DNA of 64,000 nucleotides from Corynebacterium resistens DSM 45100 (GTDB lineage: Bacteria > Actinomycetota > Actinomycetes > Mycobacteriales > Mycobacteriaceae). The position numbers and the translations under genes are program-made. This document shows positions 7,636 to 16,077 of this stretch, piece after piece. The stretch covers positions 1,860,001 through 1,924,000 of the forward strand of contig NC_015673.1 of NCBI RefSeq assembly GCF_000177535.2, written 5' to 3'. Positions within the stretch are counted from its first letter, which is position 1. The number at the start of each line of letters is the position of its first letter. The notes beneath the pieces are model-generated. The model was not told the origin of the DNA. It worked only from the letters and a program-made list of their open reading frames with translations, and ran no database searches.

Positions 7636-7923
7636 ATGAACACCGCCGAGAAGCTCACCACCGAAGCCCTGCAGATGCGCGTCGACTCCTACGGGGCGAT
7701 CCTCGCACACGGCGACTACACGCTGGCCACCTTCGCGACCTGGACCAAGAAAGACGGCTACGGCAACAGCGCCCAGGTTTACCGCCTGACCGAAGCCCCG
7801 ATCGATGGCTTCGGCCCCGACGCACGCGGCCGCAGCGAATGCGCCCTGGAGCTCATCGCCGAGGCCGACCACCTTTTCGAAGACGCCGGGCATGCCATCG
7901 CCTGGGCCCTGACCCAGATCTAA
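7636..7923 (+). CDS. Small phage protein of unknown function
   Basis: 95 residues; visible segments are YGAILAHGDYTLATFATW, AQVYRLTEAPIDGFG and a C-terminal helix ending in AIAWALTQI. No recognised domain. GACAAGGA precedes ATG by 8 bases. It is the first gene behind leader copy C and is followed 33 bases later by another small gene, likely in the same transcript. Confidence 0.62.
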   Translation: MNTAEKLTTEALQMRVDSYGAILAHGDYTLATFATWTKKDGYGNSAQVYRLTEAPIDGFGPDARGRSECALELIAEADHLFEDAGHAIAWALTQI

Positions 7924-7956
7924 CCCACACCCACACGGACAAGGAGGACACGGACG

Positions 7957-8247
7957 ATGGACGCCACCCGGAAGCTGATCACCAACCACCTGGAGATCCC
8001 CGCCGACGCCGCCCCGCACGGTGAGATCCAGACTGCCGCCGAGATCCCCTTCAGCGTCCTCGACGAGCTCGCTGAGGAGGTCGGGGCCGAGAAGATCCCC
8101 GTCCACACGCTCAGCCGCATCGGCTGGCACTACACCAAAGCCGACCAGATCATCGCCCTGGCCAGGCAGCGCGGCCTGTCCGATTGGCGCTACGGCGGCT
8201 TCGACACCGACCAGGTGGTCGCCAACTTTCGCGCCACCTACTGCTAA
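7957..8247 (+). CDS. Small phage protein of unknown function
   Basis: 96 residues, AAGGAGGA upstream of ATG. Visible segments: EIPFSVLDELAEEVGAEKIP, LSRIGWHYTKADQIIALAR and WRYGGFDTDQVVANF; mostly helical by eye, with no known motif. Second gene of the unit behind leader copy C, and last before the terminator upstream of the large terminase. Confidence 0.62.
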   Translation: MDATRKLITNHLEIPADAAPHGEIQTAAEIPFSVLDELAEEVGAEKIPVHTLSRIGWHYTKADQIIALARQRGLSDWRYGGFDTDQVVANFRATYC

Positions 8248-8303
8248 CCCCTCGCACCGTCCCGACCCCCAAGGATCAGGACTGGCCCCACACTTTCCGT
8301 TTC

Positions 8304-8327
8304 GCCCCACACGGTTGGGGCTTTTCT
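8304..8327 (+). terminator. Terminator before large terminase
   Basis: GCCCCA (8304-8309) pairs with TGGGGC (8316-8321) around a 6-base loop, followed by TTTTCTT. A standard intrinsic terminator shape. Confidence 0.7.
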
Positions 8328-8356
8328 TATGCCCCGAGGAAGGAGCTGCCGCCACG

Positions 8357-9955
8357 ATGACGAGCACGTATCAGCCGACCAGGTTCATGGCCGACGGCTC
8401 CACCTACAACCAACGCAAAGCCGACTTCGCTGTCGCATTCATTCAGGCGCTGCGCCACACCAAAGGCCGCTGGGCAGGCACACCCTTCACACTGCTGGGT
8501 TGGCAAGAACAGATCGTGCGCGACCTGTTCGGCACCATCAAACCCGACGGCTACCGCCAGTTCACCACCGCCTATGTGGAGATCCCCAAGAAGCAGGGCA
8601 AGTCCGAGCTGGCCGCCGCGATCGCGCTGCTGCTGACCTGCGGGGACGGGGAACAAGCCGCCGAGGTCTACGGCTGCGCGGCCGACCGGCAGCAAGCCAG
8701 CATCGTCTTCGAGGTCGCCGCCGACATGATCCGCCAATCACCGGCCCTATCGAAGCGGGTGAAAATCCTCAGCAGTCAGAAGCGCATCATCTACAAGCCG
8801 ACCAACAGCTTCTACCAAGTGCTCTCCGCTGAGGCGTACTCCAAGCACGGGTTCAACATCTCCGGTGTTGTCTTTGATGAGCTGCATACCCAGCCCAACC
8901 GCGCGCTGTTTGACGTGATGACCAAGGGCTCTGGTGATGCGCGCACCCAGCCGCTGTACTTCCTCATCACCACCGCAGGCACCGACACCCACAGCATCTG
9001 CTACGAGCAGCACCAAAAAGCGCGCGACATTCTGGCGGGCAAGAAACACGACCCCACCTTCTACCCGGTGATCTACGGCGCGGAGCTGGATGATGACTGG
9101 ACGGATGAAAAGGTCTGGCACAAGGCCAACCCCTCGCTTGGCGTCACGGTGCCGGTGGAGAAGGTGCGGGCGGCGTGCAACTCGGCTCGCCAGAACCCCG
9201 CCGAGGAGAACTCGTTTCGCCAGCTGCGGCTTAACCAGTGGGTCAAGCAGTCCGTGCGGTGGATGCCCATGCACATCTGGGACGCATGCGCAGACCCGGT
9301 AGACCTAGACGAGCTGGAGGGCAGACCTTGCTACGGCGGGCTGGACTTGGCCTCCACGACGGATATCACCGCGTTCGTGCTGGTATTCCCGCCCTACGGG
9401 GAGGACGAGAAGTACCGGATCGTCCCGTGGTTCTGGATTCCCGAGGACAACCTTTCGCTGCGGGTGGCGCGTGATCACGTGCCCTACGACCTGTGGCACA
9501 GCCAAGGTTTCTTGGAGACCACGGAGGGCAATGTTGTCCACTACGCCCACATCGAGAACCTCATCGAGCAGCTCGGCACACGCTTCGATATCCGCGAGAT
9601 CGCCTTCGACCGGTGGGGCGCAGTCCAAATGAGCCAAAACCTCGACGATGCCGGTTTCACCGTCGTGCCCTTCGGGCAGGGCTTTAAAGACATGAGCCCA
9701 CCGAGCAAGGAGCTGATGAAGCTCGCACTCGAAGGCCGCCTCGCCCACGGGGGCCACCCGGTGCTGGCCTGGATGGTCGACAACATCCATGTACGCACCG
9801 ACCCGGCAGGAAACATCAAACCCGACAAGCAAAAGTCCACCGAGAAGATCGACGGGGTTGTCGCCACCATCATGGCCCTTGACCGCGCGATCCGAGGCGG
9901 CAGTAGCGATACGGGCACATCCGTGTACGACTCGCGCGGGCTGCTCGTCTTCTAA
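8357..9955 (+). CDS. terL: Terminase large subunit
   Basis: 532 residues, the normal length. The ATPase half has a Walker A-like IPKKQGKSELAAAIALLL near residue 80 and a Walker B-like GVVFDELH near residue 175. The nuclease half has an acidic site in GLDLASTTDITAF and a late KSTEKIDGVVATIMALDR. It is the motor that pumps DNA into the prohead through the portal. ATG 8357 follows GAGGAAGGAG with 12 bases spacing. Start of the head-gene block. Confidence 0.93.
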   Translation: MTSTYQPTRFMADGSTYNQRKADFAVAFIQALRHTKGRWAGTPFTLLGWQEQIVRDLFGTIKPDGYRQFTTAYVEIPKKQGKSELAAAIALLLTCGDGEQAAEVYGCAADRQQASIVFEVAADMIRQSPALSKRVKILSSQKRIIYKPTNSFYQVLSAEAYSKHGFNISGVVFDELHTQPNRALFDVMTKGSGDARTQPLYFLITTAGTDTHSICYEQHQKARDILAGKKHDPTFYPVIYGAELDDDWTDEKVWHKANPSLGVTVPVEKVRAACNSARQNPAEENSFRQLRLNQWVKQSVRWMPMHIWDACADPVDLDELEGRPCYGGLDLASTTDITAFVLVFPPYGEDEKYRIVPWFWIPEDNLSLRVARDHVPYDLWHSQGFLETTEGNVVHYAHIENLIEQLGTRFDIREIAFDRWGAVQMSQNLDDAGFTVVPFGQGFKDMSPPSKELMKLALEGRLAHGGHPVLAWMVDNIHVRTDPAGNIKPDKQKSTEKIDGVVATIMALDRAIRGGSSDTGTSVYDSRGLLVF

Positions 9956-9984
9956 CGCTCACGACAACGCAAAAGGAGGCCCCT

Positions 9985-11292
9985 GTGGGACTTTTCGACT
10001 GGCTACGCGGCACCAATGCCCGGCAGGTGTCGAACCACCAACTGTCTTCGAGCTACAGCTTCCTGTTCGGGCCCACCAGCTCCGGGCGCACAGTCACCGA
10101 ACGCTCAGCGATGCAGATGACTGCGGTGTATTCGTGCGTGCGGATCCTGGCGGAGGCGATCGCAGGCCTGCCCCTGCACGTCTACCGCACCGAGAAGGAC
10201 GGGTCGAAGGTCAAAGCCACCGACCACACGCTCTACCGGCTGCTGCACGATGAGCCCAACCCGGAGATGACCAGCTTCGTCTTCCGCGAGACGCTCATGA
10301 CGCATCTGCTGTTGTGGGGCAACGCCTACGCGCAGGTCATCCGCAACGGCCTTGATGAGGTCATCGGCCTGTATCCGTTGATGCCCAACCGGATGAGTGT
10401 GGGGCGCGACGATGCGGGCAGGCTCTACTACGAGTACCAGACCACCAGCGACGAACCAGCCGGTGAATGGACACGTATCCGGCTGTCGTCTGCTGATGTG
10501 CTGCACATCCCGGGGCTCGGGTTTGATGGGCTGGTGGGCTATTCGCCGATTGCGATGGCGAAAAACGCGATCGGCATGGCCATGGCCACCGAAGACTACG
10601 GCGCGAGTTTTTTCGCTAACGGGGCTGCCCCCGGCGGGGTGCTGGAGCATCCGGGAACGATCAAAGACCCCTCGCGGGTGCGCGAGTCCTGGCAGCAAAC
10701 CTTTGGTGGGGCCCGCAATGCCAACAAGGTCGCGGTGCTCGAAGAGGGCATGAAGTACACGCCCATCTCCGTCTCCCCGGAGCAGGCGCAGTTCTTGGAG
10801 ACCAGGAAGTTCCAGATCAACGAGATCGCCCGGATCTTCCGCATCCCACCGCACATGGTGGGCGACCTCGAAAAATCGAGCTTCAGCAATATTGAGCAGC
10901 AGTCGTTGGAGTTCGTGAAGTACACGCTTGACCCGTGGGTCATCCGCTGGGAACAAGCCCTGACCAAGACGCTGCTTAGCCCGCGTGAGAAGCCGAGCGT
11001 GTTCGTGAAGTTCAACGTTGAGGGCCTGCTGCGTGGCGACTACGTCTCGCGCATGAACGGCTACGCGGTGGCCAGACAGAACGGGTGGATGAGTGCCAAC
11101 GACATCCGCGCGCTGGAAAACCTCGACCGCATCGCTGCCGCCGATGGCGGCGACTTGTACCTGGTCAACGGCAACATGCTGCCGCTCTCCATGGCCGGGG
11201 CCTACGCCACCACCCAGCGCACGCAGCAGGACGCACCGCCTGGAGAAGAGCAGCCTTCGGTGGAACAACGAGTTGAAAGGAGGAGCCGGTGA
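9985..11292 (+). CDS. Phage portal protein, HK97 type
   Basis: 435 residues, GTG start with AAAGGAGG upstream. Portal features: SAMQMTAVYSCVRILAEAI near residue 45, LLWGNAYAQVIR near residue 110, GYSPIAMAKNAIGMAMATED near residue 190 and FRIPPHMVGDLEKSSFSN near residue 290. It forms the dodecameric DNA entry ring at one capsid vertex. It overlaps the protease gene by 4 bases (GTGA), so the two are coupled. Confidence 0.93.
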   Translation: MGLFDWLRGTNARQVSNHQLSSSYSFLFGPTSSGRTVTERSAMQMTAVYSCVRILAEAIAGLPLHVYRTEKDGSKVKATDHTLYRLLHDEPNPEMTSFVFRETLMTHLLLWGNAYAQVIRNGLDEVIGLYPLMPNRMSVGRDDAGRLYYEYQTTSDEPAGEWTRIRLSSADVLHIPGLGFDGLVGYSPIAMAKNAIGMAMATEDYGASFFANGAAPGGVLEHPGTIKDPSRVRESWQQTFGGARNANKVAVLEEGMKYTPISVSPEQAQFLETRKFQINEIARIFRIPPHMVGDLEKSSFSNIEQQSLEFVKYTLDPWVIRWEQALTKTLLSPREKPSVFVKFNVEGLLRGDYVSRMNGYAVARQNGWMSANDIRALENLDRIAAADGGDLYLVNGNMLPLSMAGAYATTQRTQQDAPPGEEQPSVEQRVERRSR

Positions 11293-12116
11293 GACGGTTC
11301 TGGAACTGGGAGCCACCCGCTCCCGACATTGATAGCCCGGCAGGTAGTGATACCAGCCGGGTTTTGCGTATCAACGGGGTGATTGCTGAGGAGTCATGGT
11401 TTGACGACGACATCACCCCGGCCCTGTTCGCCTCCGAGCTGGCGGCAGGGTCCGGTGATGTGACGGTGTGGATCAACAGTCCCGGCGGCGACGTCGTCGC
11501 GGCAGCCCAGATCTACAACATGCTCATCGACTACCCAGGCCACGTCCGCGTCCATATTGACGGGATCGCGGCCAGCGCCGCCAGCGTGATCGCCATGGCA
11601 GGTGAGGTCGTGGCGATGAGCCCGGTCTCGATGCTCATGATCCACAACCCGGCCACCCTCGCCGTCGGTGACGCCGACGAGCTGGGCCGGGCCATCGACA
11701 TGCTCGCAGCGGTCAAAGAATCCATCATCAACGCCTACGAGCTGAAAACCGGGATGAGCCGGGCCAAGCTCGCGCGCCTGATGGATCAAGAGACCTGGAT
11801 GGACGCGCGTGCCGCCATCAGCATGGGCTTTGCCGACGACTACCTCACCGGCAGCCGCACCCCACCCGACCCAGACGACGAGGACGGCGAGGAGCCGGAC
11901 AAGCAGAAACCGTGGCCGCCGACGTCACGAAACCCCGCCCCGCTGGGCGATGCCGCCAGCGGGGTGTGTTTTGCCCGCAAGCCCGCCGAGCAGCTTCTCG
12001 TCGCACACCTGACCGACACGCCACCGACCACCCCGCCACCAGCCCCAGAGCCCACGCGGCCTGCGGGTCGAAAAGTGGTGGACCTGTACGCCGCCCTGAT
12101 CAACCACACCCACTAA
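11289..12116 (+). CDS. ClpP-type prohead maturation protease
   Basis: 275 residues, GTG start overlapping the portal stop. Catalytic signature of the ClpP-like capsid proteases: WINSPGGDVVAA, the Ser region DGIAASAASVIAMAG, the His region SMLMIHNPA and the Asp-containing LMDQETWMDARAA. It should cut the scaffold-like N-terminal segment of the capsid protein encoded next. The C-terminal 80 residues are proline-rich and low in structure. Confidence 0.92.
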   Translation: MRRFWNWEPPAPDIDSPAGSDTSRVLRINGVIAEESWFDDDITPALFASELAAGSGDVTVWINSPGGDVVAAAQIYNMLIDYPGHVRVHIDGIAASAASVIAMAGEVVAMSPVSMLMIHNPATLAVGDADELGRAIDMLAAVKESIINAYELKTGMSRAKLARLMDQETWMDARAAISMGFADDYLTGSRTPPDPDDEDGEEPDKQKPWPPTSRNPAPLGDAASGVCFARKPAEQLLVAHLTDTPPTTPPPAPEPTRPAGRKVVDLYAALINHTH

Positions 12117-12137
12117 CCAGCAAGGAGAACCTTTCCC

Positions 12138-13358
12138 ATGTCCACGATGACGATTTCTGACCTGCGTACCCGCCGCGCCGACACCTGGGAGAAGGCCAAG
12201 GCCTTCCTCGACGAGCGCCGCGACACCACCACCGGCTGCCTTTCCGCCGAGGACGACCAGACCTACGCCCGCATGGAAGCCGATATCGACAAGCTCACCA
12301 ACGAGATTGCTCGCGCCGAGCGCGCCCAGCGCCTGGACGCTGATCTGGCACGGGCCACGAATGCGCCGCTGACCTCGATGCCCGGCCAGACCGGCGAGGA
12401 GACCGAATCCAAGACCGGCCGCGCCACCGCATCCTACAAGCGAGCATTTTGGGACGCGATGCGGCTGAACGCCTCTCCCATGGAGGTGCGCAACGCCCTG
12501 TCCGAGGGGGTCGATTCCGAGGGCGGCTACCTGGTGCCCGACGAGTTCGAGCACACCCTCGTGCAGTCGCTTGCCGACCAGAACATTATGCGCGGGCTTG
12601 CCAACGTCATCCAGACCACCAGCGGGGACCGCAAGATCCCGGTCGTGTCCACCCACGGCAGCGCCGGATGGCTCGATGAAGGAAAGCCCTACACCGAATC
12701 CGACGAGACCTTCTCCCAGATCACCCTCTCGGCGTTCAAGCTCGGCACGTTCCTCAAGATCAGCGAGGAACTGCTCGGCGATTCGGTCTTCGACGTCGAG
12801 GCCTACCTCGCCGCCGAGTTCGCCCGTCGCATCGGTGCCGCCGAAGAGGAAGCGTTCTTGGTCGGTGACGGCAAGGGCAAGCCGACCGGCATTTTCGATG
12901 CCACCGGTGGTGGTATCTCGGATGTGACCACCGCGAAGGCCACCGACATCACCGCCGATGAGCTCATCGACCTGCACTACAGCCTGCGCGCCCCGTATCG
13001 GGCTCGGGCGGTGTGGCTGATGAACGATGCCACCGTCAAGACCGTGCGCAAGCTCAAGGACAACCAGGGCCAGTACCTGTGGCAGCCAGCACTGACGGCC
13101 GGTGCCCCGGACATGATACTGGGCAAGCCGGTGTACACCTCCACGTTCGCACCCGAGATCAAGGCGGGCGCGAAGACGGTGGCGTTCGGTGACCTGTCCT
13201 ACTACTGGATCGCTGACCGGCAGGGACGCTCCTTCAAGCGCCTGAACGAACTGTTCGCTACCTCCGGCCAGGTCGGTTTCCTCGCCTCCCAGCGTCTGGA
13301 CGGCAAGCTCGTCCTGCCCGAGGCCGTCAAGATCCTCACCCAGAAGGCCGGAGCCTAA
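12138..13358 (+). CDS. Major capsid protein, HK97 fold
   Basis: 406 residues with an N-terminal charged helical segment of about 120 residues (KAKAFLDERRD, EADIDKLTNEIARAERAQRL), the likely delta domain removed during maturation. The fold then begins around SEGVDSEGGYLVPDEFEH. Typical later motifs are SISEELLGDS-like KISEELLGDSVFDVEAYLA, EEEAFLVGDGKGKPTGIF and TVAFGDLSYYWIADRQG. RBS AAGGAGAA upstream. The protease directly before it fits the processing model. Confidence 0.93.
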   Translation: MSTMTISDLRTRRADTWEKAKAFLDERRDTTTGCLSAEDDQTYARMEADIDKLTNEIARAERAQRLDADLARATNAPLTSMPGQTGEETESKTGRATASYKRAFWDAMRLNASPMEVRNALSEGVDSEGGYLVPDEFEHTLVQSLADQNIMRGLANVIQTTSGDRKIPVVSTHGSAGWLDEGKPYTESDETFSQITLSAFKLGTFLKISEELLGDSVFDVEAYLAAEFARRIGAAEEEAFLVGDGKGKPTGIFDATGGGISDVTTAKATDITADELIDLHYSLRAPYRARAVWLMNDATVKTVRKLKDNQGQYLWQPALTAGAPDMILGKPVYTSTFAPEIKAGAKTVAFGDLSYYWIADRQGRSFKRLNELFATSGQVGFLASQRLDGKLVLPEAVKILTQKAGA

Positions 13359-13391
13359 AACTCCCCACGCAACGAATAGGAGGTGGCAGCT

Positions 13392-13706
13392 ATGAACCAG
13401 GAGCTTGTTGGCCAGGTCAAAGCCAATCTCATCCTCGCCCACGACGCCGACGACGAGCTGATTGCCCACCTGGTGGCAGCTGCCACCTCCTATGCTTGCA
13501 GCTTCCAGCACTTGCCTGAGGACTACTACGAGGCCCACGAGATGCCCGGTTCGACCCGGCAGGCGATCGTGATGCTCGCCAGTCACTTCTACGAGTCGCG
13601 TGACGGCTCCACGGCCGGGTTCTGGTCCGACAAACCCGATGCCGCCAAAGCCATGTGGGGCGCGGTGAACATGCTGCTGCGCCTTGAGCGCGAATGGAAG
13701 GTCTAA
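13392..13706 (+). CDS. Head-tail connector, gp6-like
   Basis: 104 residues. Pattern of the HK97 gp6/DNA-packaging connector family: an N-terminal helical start (LVGQVKANLILAHDADDELI), AAATSYACSFQ and the late TRQAIVMLASHFYESRDG. ATG 13392 follows GGAGGTGG by 8 bases. The position directly after the capsid gene supports the call. Confidence 0.8.
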   Translation: MNQELVGQVKANLILAHDADDELIAHLVAAATSYACSFQHLPEDYYEAHEMPGSTRQAIVMLASHFYESRDGSTAGFWSDKPDAAKAMWGAVNMLLRLEREWKV

Positions 13707-13709
13707 CCC

Positions 13710-14072
13710 ATGGCAGGTATCGGCAGTATGCGAGAGACCATCGACCTCATCACCCCCGTGGCCCGAAGGGACGCTGCGGGTTTTACCGCTAGCGCCGAGC
13801 AGGTGGTCGCCTCGGTGCGCGCCTACCGCCAGATGAGACACGCCAGCTCAGCGTGGGTCAACCGTGCCGCCTACACGCAGGCCACCGTCTTGTTCCGCAT
13901 CCGCACCATCCCCGGGCTCACCGTCTCGGAGGTCATGCACATCGCCGCTGCCGATGGCCGCTACGTCATCGACACCGTCGAGCCCATCGGCGGCTACATC
14001 GAGATCCTTGCCCACCGTCTGCAACCGGAAGGAGCCCATCATGGCGCGCGTCCAGATCCGACTCCCCAATAA
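13710..14072 (+). CDS. Head closure (stopper) protein
   Basis: 120 residues. MRETIDLITPVARRDAAGF and a beta-rich body (QATVLFRIRTIPG, ADGRYVIDTVEPIGGYIEI) are typical of SPP1 gp16/HK97 gp7-like head closure proteins. It starts 3 bases after the previous stop, with GGAAGG inside the preceding gene, and its 3' end overlaps the next gene by 32 bases in another frame. It plugs the filled head and joins it to the tail. Confidence 0.82.
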   Translation: MAGIGSMRETIDLITPVARRDAAGFTASAEQVVASVRAYRQMRHASSAWVNRAAYTQATVLFRIRTIPGLTVSEVMHIAAADGRYVIDTVEPIGGYIEILAHRLQPEGAHHGARPDPTPQ

Positions 14073-14478
14073 GTACATAGACGCACTCGAGGCCACCTCA
14101 CGCCTGCTGGACACTGCAGCCGACGAAGTTCTGACAGCTGGCGCGAACGTGGTCGAACCACGCATGCGAGCCAACCTCGCCGCCGCGATCGGGCAGGCGA
14201 CCACCACGCCGTCCCGCTCAACCGGCCAGCTCATCGGAGCCCTGGGTGTCACCAGCGTGAAGGTCAACTCACGAGGCGATCACAACGTCAAGGTCGGTTT
14301 CGCCGAGAACCGCCGGGATGGCAGGTCAAACGCGCTGATCGCCAACGTGTTAGAGCACGGCAGGAGCAACCAGCCCGCACGCCCGTTCCTGGCACCGACA
14401 CGCTCCCAGACCAGACGGGGCGCGGTGGAGGCGATGAAAACCGTGCTTAAAGCCAAGCTCGACGGGATCACACCATGA
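14041..14478 (+). CDS. HK97 gp10-like tail/connector protein
   Basis: 145 residues. The GP10 pattern is visible: ALEATSRLLDTAADEVLTAG, TGQLIGALGVTSVKV, and the conserved C-terminus VLEHGRSNQPARPFLAPT. ATG 14041 has GAAGGAG 7 bases upstream, inside the overlapping previous gene. The stop overlaps the next start (ATGA). Family members link head connector and tail tube. Confidence 0.85.
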   Translation: MARVQIRLPNKYIDALEATSRLLDTAADEVLTAGANVVEPRMRANLAAAIGQATTTPSRSTGQLIGALGVTSVKVNSRGDHNVKVGFAENRRDGRSNALIANVLEHGRSNQPARPFLAPTRSQTRRGAVEAMKTVLKAKLDGITP

Positions 14479-14819
14479 CCATCCCGCTTTTGGAAACCCT
14501 CACCACGGTCGCTGACCGGCTTGATCTGCCGATCGCTGTGAGCCTGTTTAGCGCCTCGCCCGCACCGGATACCTATCTGGTGGCCACCCCGATCGGCGAC
14601 AAGCTGGAGGTGTTCGCCGACAACACCCCGAGCGTCGAAGTCGAAGAAGTCCGCCTCGGCCTGTTCACACTCACCAACTACCTCACCTGGCGTGACCGGC
14701 TGACCCACGCACTCGTCGACGCGGGGCTGGTGGTCACCGCCAGGCGCTACATCGGCTTCGAGGACGATACCGGCTACCACCACTACAGCTTCGATATCAG
14801 CTGCCACCACCCGTTTTAA
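14475..14819 (+). CDS. Tail completion/terminator-like protein
   Basis: 114 residues, start overlapping the previous stop by 4 bases. It has an alpha/beta body (VSLFSASPAPDTYLVATPIG, VRLGLFTLTNYLTWRDRLT, YIGFEDDTGYHHYSFDIS). Its place between gp10-like and major tail protein genes is that of the tail terminator, but the sequence match to a named family is weak, so the call is mainly by position. Confidence 0.65.
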   Translation: MTIPLLETLTTVADRLDLPIAVSLFSASPAPDTYLVATPIGDKLEVFADNTPSVEVEEVRLGLFTLTNYLTWRDRLTHALVDAGLVVTARRYIGFEDDTGYHHYSFDISCHHPF

Positions 14820-14837
14820 CGAAAGGACGAATCACCC

Positions 14838-15434
14838 ATGGCCACGATTGGTCTTGACAAGCTCTACTACGCCACGATCACCGAAAACCCCACCACCGGC
14901 GAGGAAACCTACGCCAGCCCGAAACCACTAGCCAAAGCGATCTCAGCGGAACTCTCCGTCGAGGTCGCCGAGGCAATCCTCTATGCCGACGATGGGCCCA
15001 GCGAGATCGTCAAGGAATTCAAATCCGGCACGCTCACCCTCGGCGTCGACGACCTAGGAGCAGAAGCCGCAGCAGCACTGACCGGTGCCACCCTGGATGC
15101 CAACGGGGTACTCATCTCGTCCTCGGAAGACGGCGGCACACCGGTAGCGATCGGGTTCCGTGCCGCCCGCTCCAACGGCACCTTCCAGTACTTCTGGCTC
15201 TACCGCGTCAAGTTCGCCCTGCCAAACACCACGCTTGCCACCAAGGCCGACTCGATCACGTTCTCCACCCCGAGCATCGAGGGCACGATCCTGCGCCGCA
15301 ACAAGCCAGACGCGAAGGGCCGCCACCCGTGGAAAGCCGAAGCCACCGAAGGCGACCCCAAGGTCAAGGCCGAGATCATCACCGGCTGGTACCAGTCCGT
15401 CTACGAGCCCGCCGCCACCAGCCCCGGCAAGTAA
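14838..15434 (+). CDS. Major tail protein
   Basis: 198 residues, GAAAGGA upstream. It matches the phi13-type tail tube family: MATIGLDKLYYATITEN at the start, AKAISAELSVEVAEAILYAD, TLTLGVDDLGAEAAAALTGA, and FQYFWLYRVKFALPNTT. It forms the non-contractile tail tube. Its location before the chaperone pair is standard. Confidence 0.88.
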   Translation: MATIGLDKLYYATITENPTTGEETYASPKPLAKAISAELSVEVAEAILYADDGPSEIVKEFKSGTLTLGVDDLGAEAAAALTGATLDANGVLISSSEDGGTPVAIGFRAARSNGTFQYFWLYRVKFALPNTTLATKADSITFSTPSIEGTILRRNKPDAKGRHPWKAEATEGDPKVKAEIITGWYQSVYEPAATSPGK

Positions 15435-15446
15435 AGGAGCCCGCTC

Positions 15447-15857
15447 ATGACAAACACATCCTCGATTGATGCTGCCGGGCGCAGTGCGACCGTGACGATT
15501 GGTGGGAGCGAGTACGAGCTGGTGCTCACCACCAAGGCCACCCGGCTGATCGCCGAGCGCTACGGCGGGCTGGACAAGCTCGGAGCCGCGTTGGAGACCT
15601 CCGAGGACCTCGGCCAGACACTGACCGAGGTGATCTGGCTGATCACGCTACTGGCCAACCAGTCAGTGCAAATCCACAACCTCACCCACCGCGACAACCC
15701 GCGCCCGCAGTTGACGGAGGACGAGGTGGAGCTGCTGACGGTTCCTGCCGATATCGCCGGCTACCGGGGTGCGATCGCTGAGGCACTGCAGCGAGGCACC
15801 CGCCGCGACATCCTCACCGAGCCAGCCCCAAAAGCCAGCCCGGCAGCGGACGGATAG
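15447..15857 (+). CDS. Tail assembly chaperone G
   Basis: 136 residues in the unshifted frame, ending at TAG 15855-15857. Body: ATVTIGGSEYELVLTTKATR, RYGGLDKLGAALETSEDLG, then TLTEVIWLITLLANQSVQI. Chaperone G coats the tape measure during tail assembly. The slip heptamer CCCAAAA at 15827-15833 lies near its end and gives the longer GT form. Confidence 0.85.
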   Translation: MTNTSSIDAAGRSATVTIGGSEYELVLTTKATRLIAERYGGLDKLGAALETSEDLGQTLTEVIWLITLLANQSVQIHNLTHRDNPRPQLTEDEVELLTVPADIAGYRGAIAEALQRGTRRDILTEPAPKASPAADG

Positions 15858-16051
15858 TCGAATCCGACCAGGCAGTGTTCACCCGCCTGACCTACATCGG
15901 TTTAGCCCACCTCGGCCTGAGACAAGACGAGGTGGGCCTGATGGTTTTTGGTGAGCTCCTTGACCTGGTGGACTGCTGGCGGATCGAGACAGGACGGGCG
16001 AAACCAGCACGGGTGTGGTTCATCGACGACATCATCCCCACCGGCATCTAA
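15447..16051 (+). CDS. Tail assembly chaperone GT, made by -1 frameshift
   Basis: At 15827-15833 the heptamer C CCA AAA fits the X XXY YYZ rule. A -1 slip moves reading into a frame open to TAA 16049-16051 and adds about 72 residues, including FTRLTYIGLAHLGLRQDEVG and WFIDDIIPTGI. That extension has no start of its own, fits between G and the tape measure, and corresponds to the T domain that contacts tail tube subunits. The frame arithmetic was checked base by base. Confidence 0.88.
15827..15833 (+). promoter_or_regulatory. -1 ribosomal frameshift site CCCAAAA
   Basis: Slippery heptamer in frame with G (C CCA AAA). After slipping, translation continues in the T frame. G-C rich sequence follows, but I did not identify a defined pseudoknot. 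Confidence 0.85.
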
Positions 16052-16077
16052 CCCCACTGACAGGCAGGTGAATCCTC

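Noticed and set aside
8021-8356. Upstream extension of the large terminase frame
   Set aside because: Arg/Ser-rich shadow of another small gene, crossing a terminator; ATG 8357 has an RBS and a normal TerL start.
11925-13841. 638-codon open frame on the minus strand
   Set aside because: Lies opposite protease, capsid and connector genes; high G+C third positions create the long frame.
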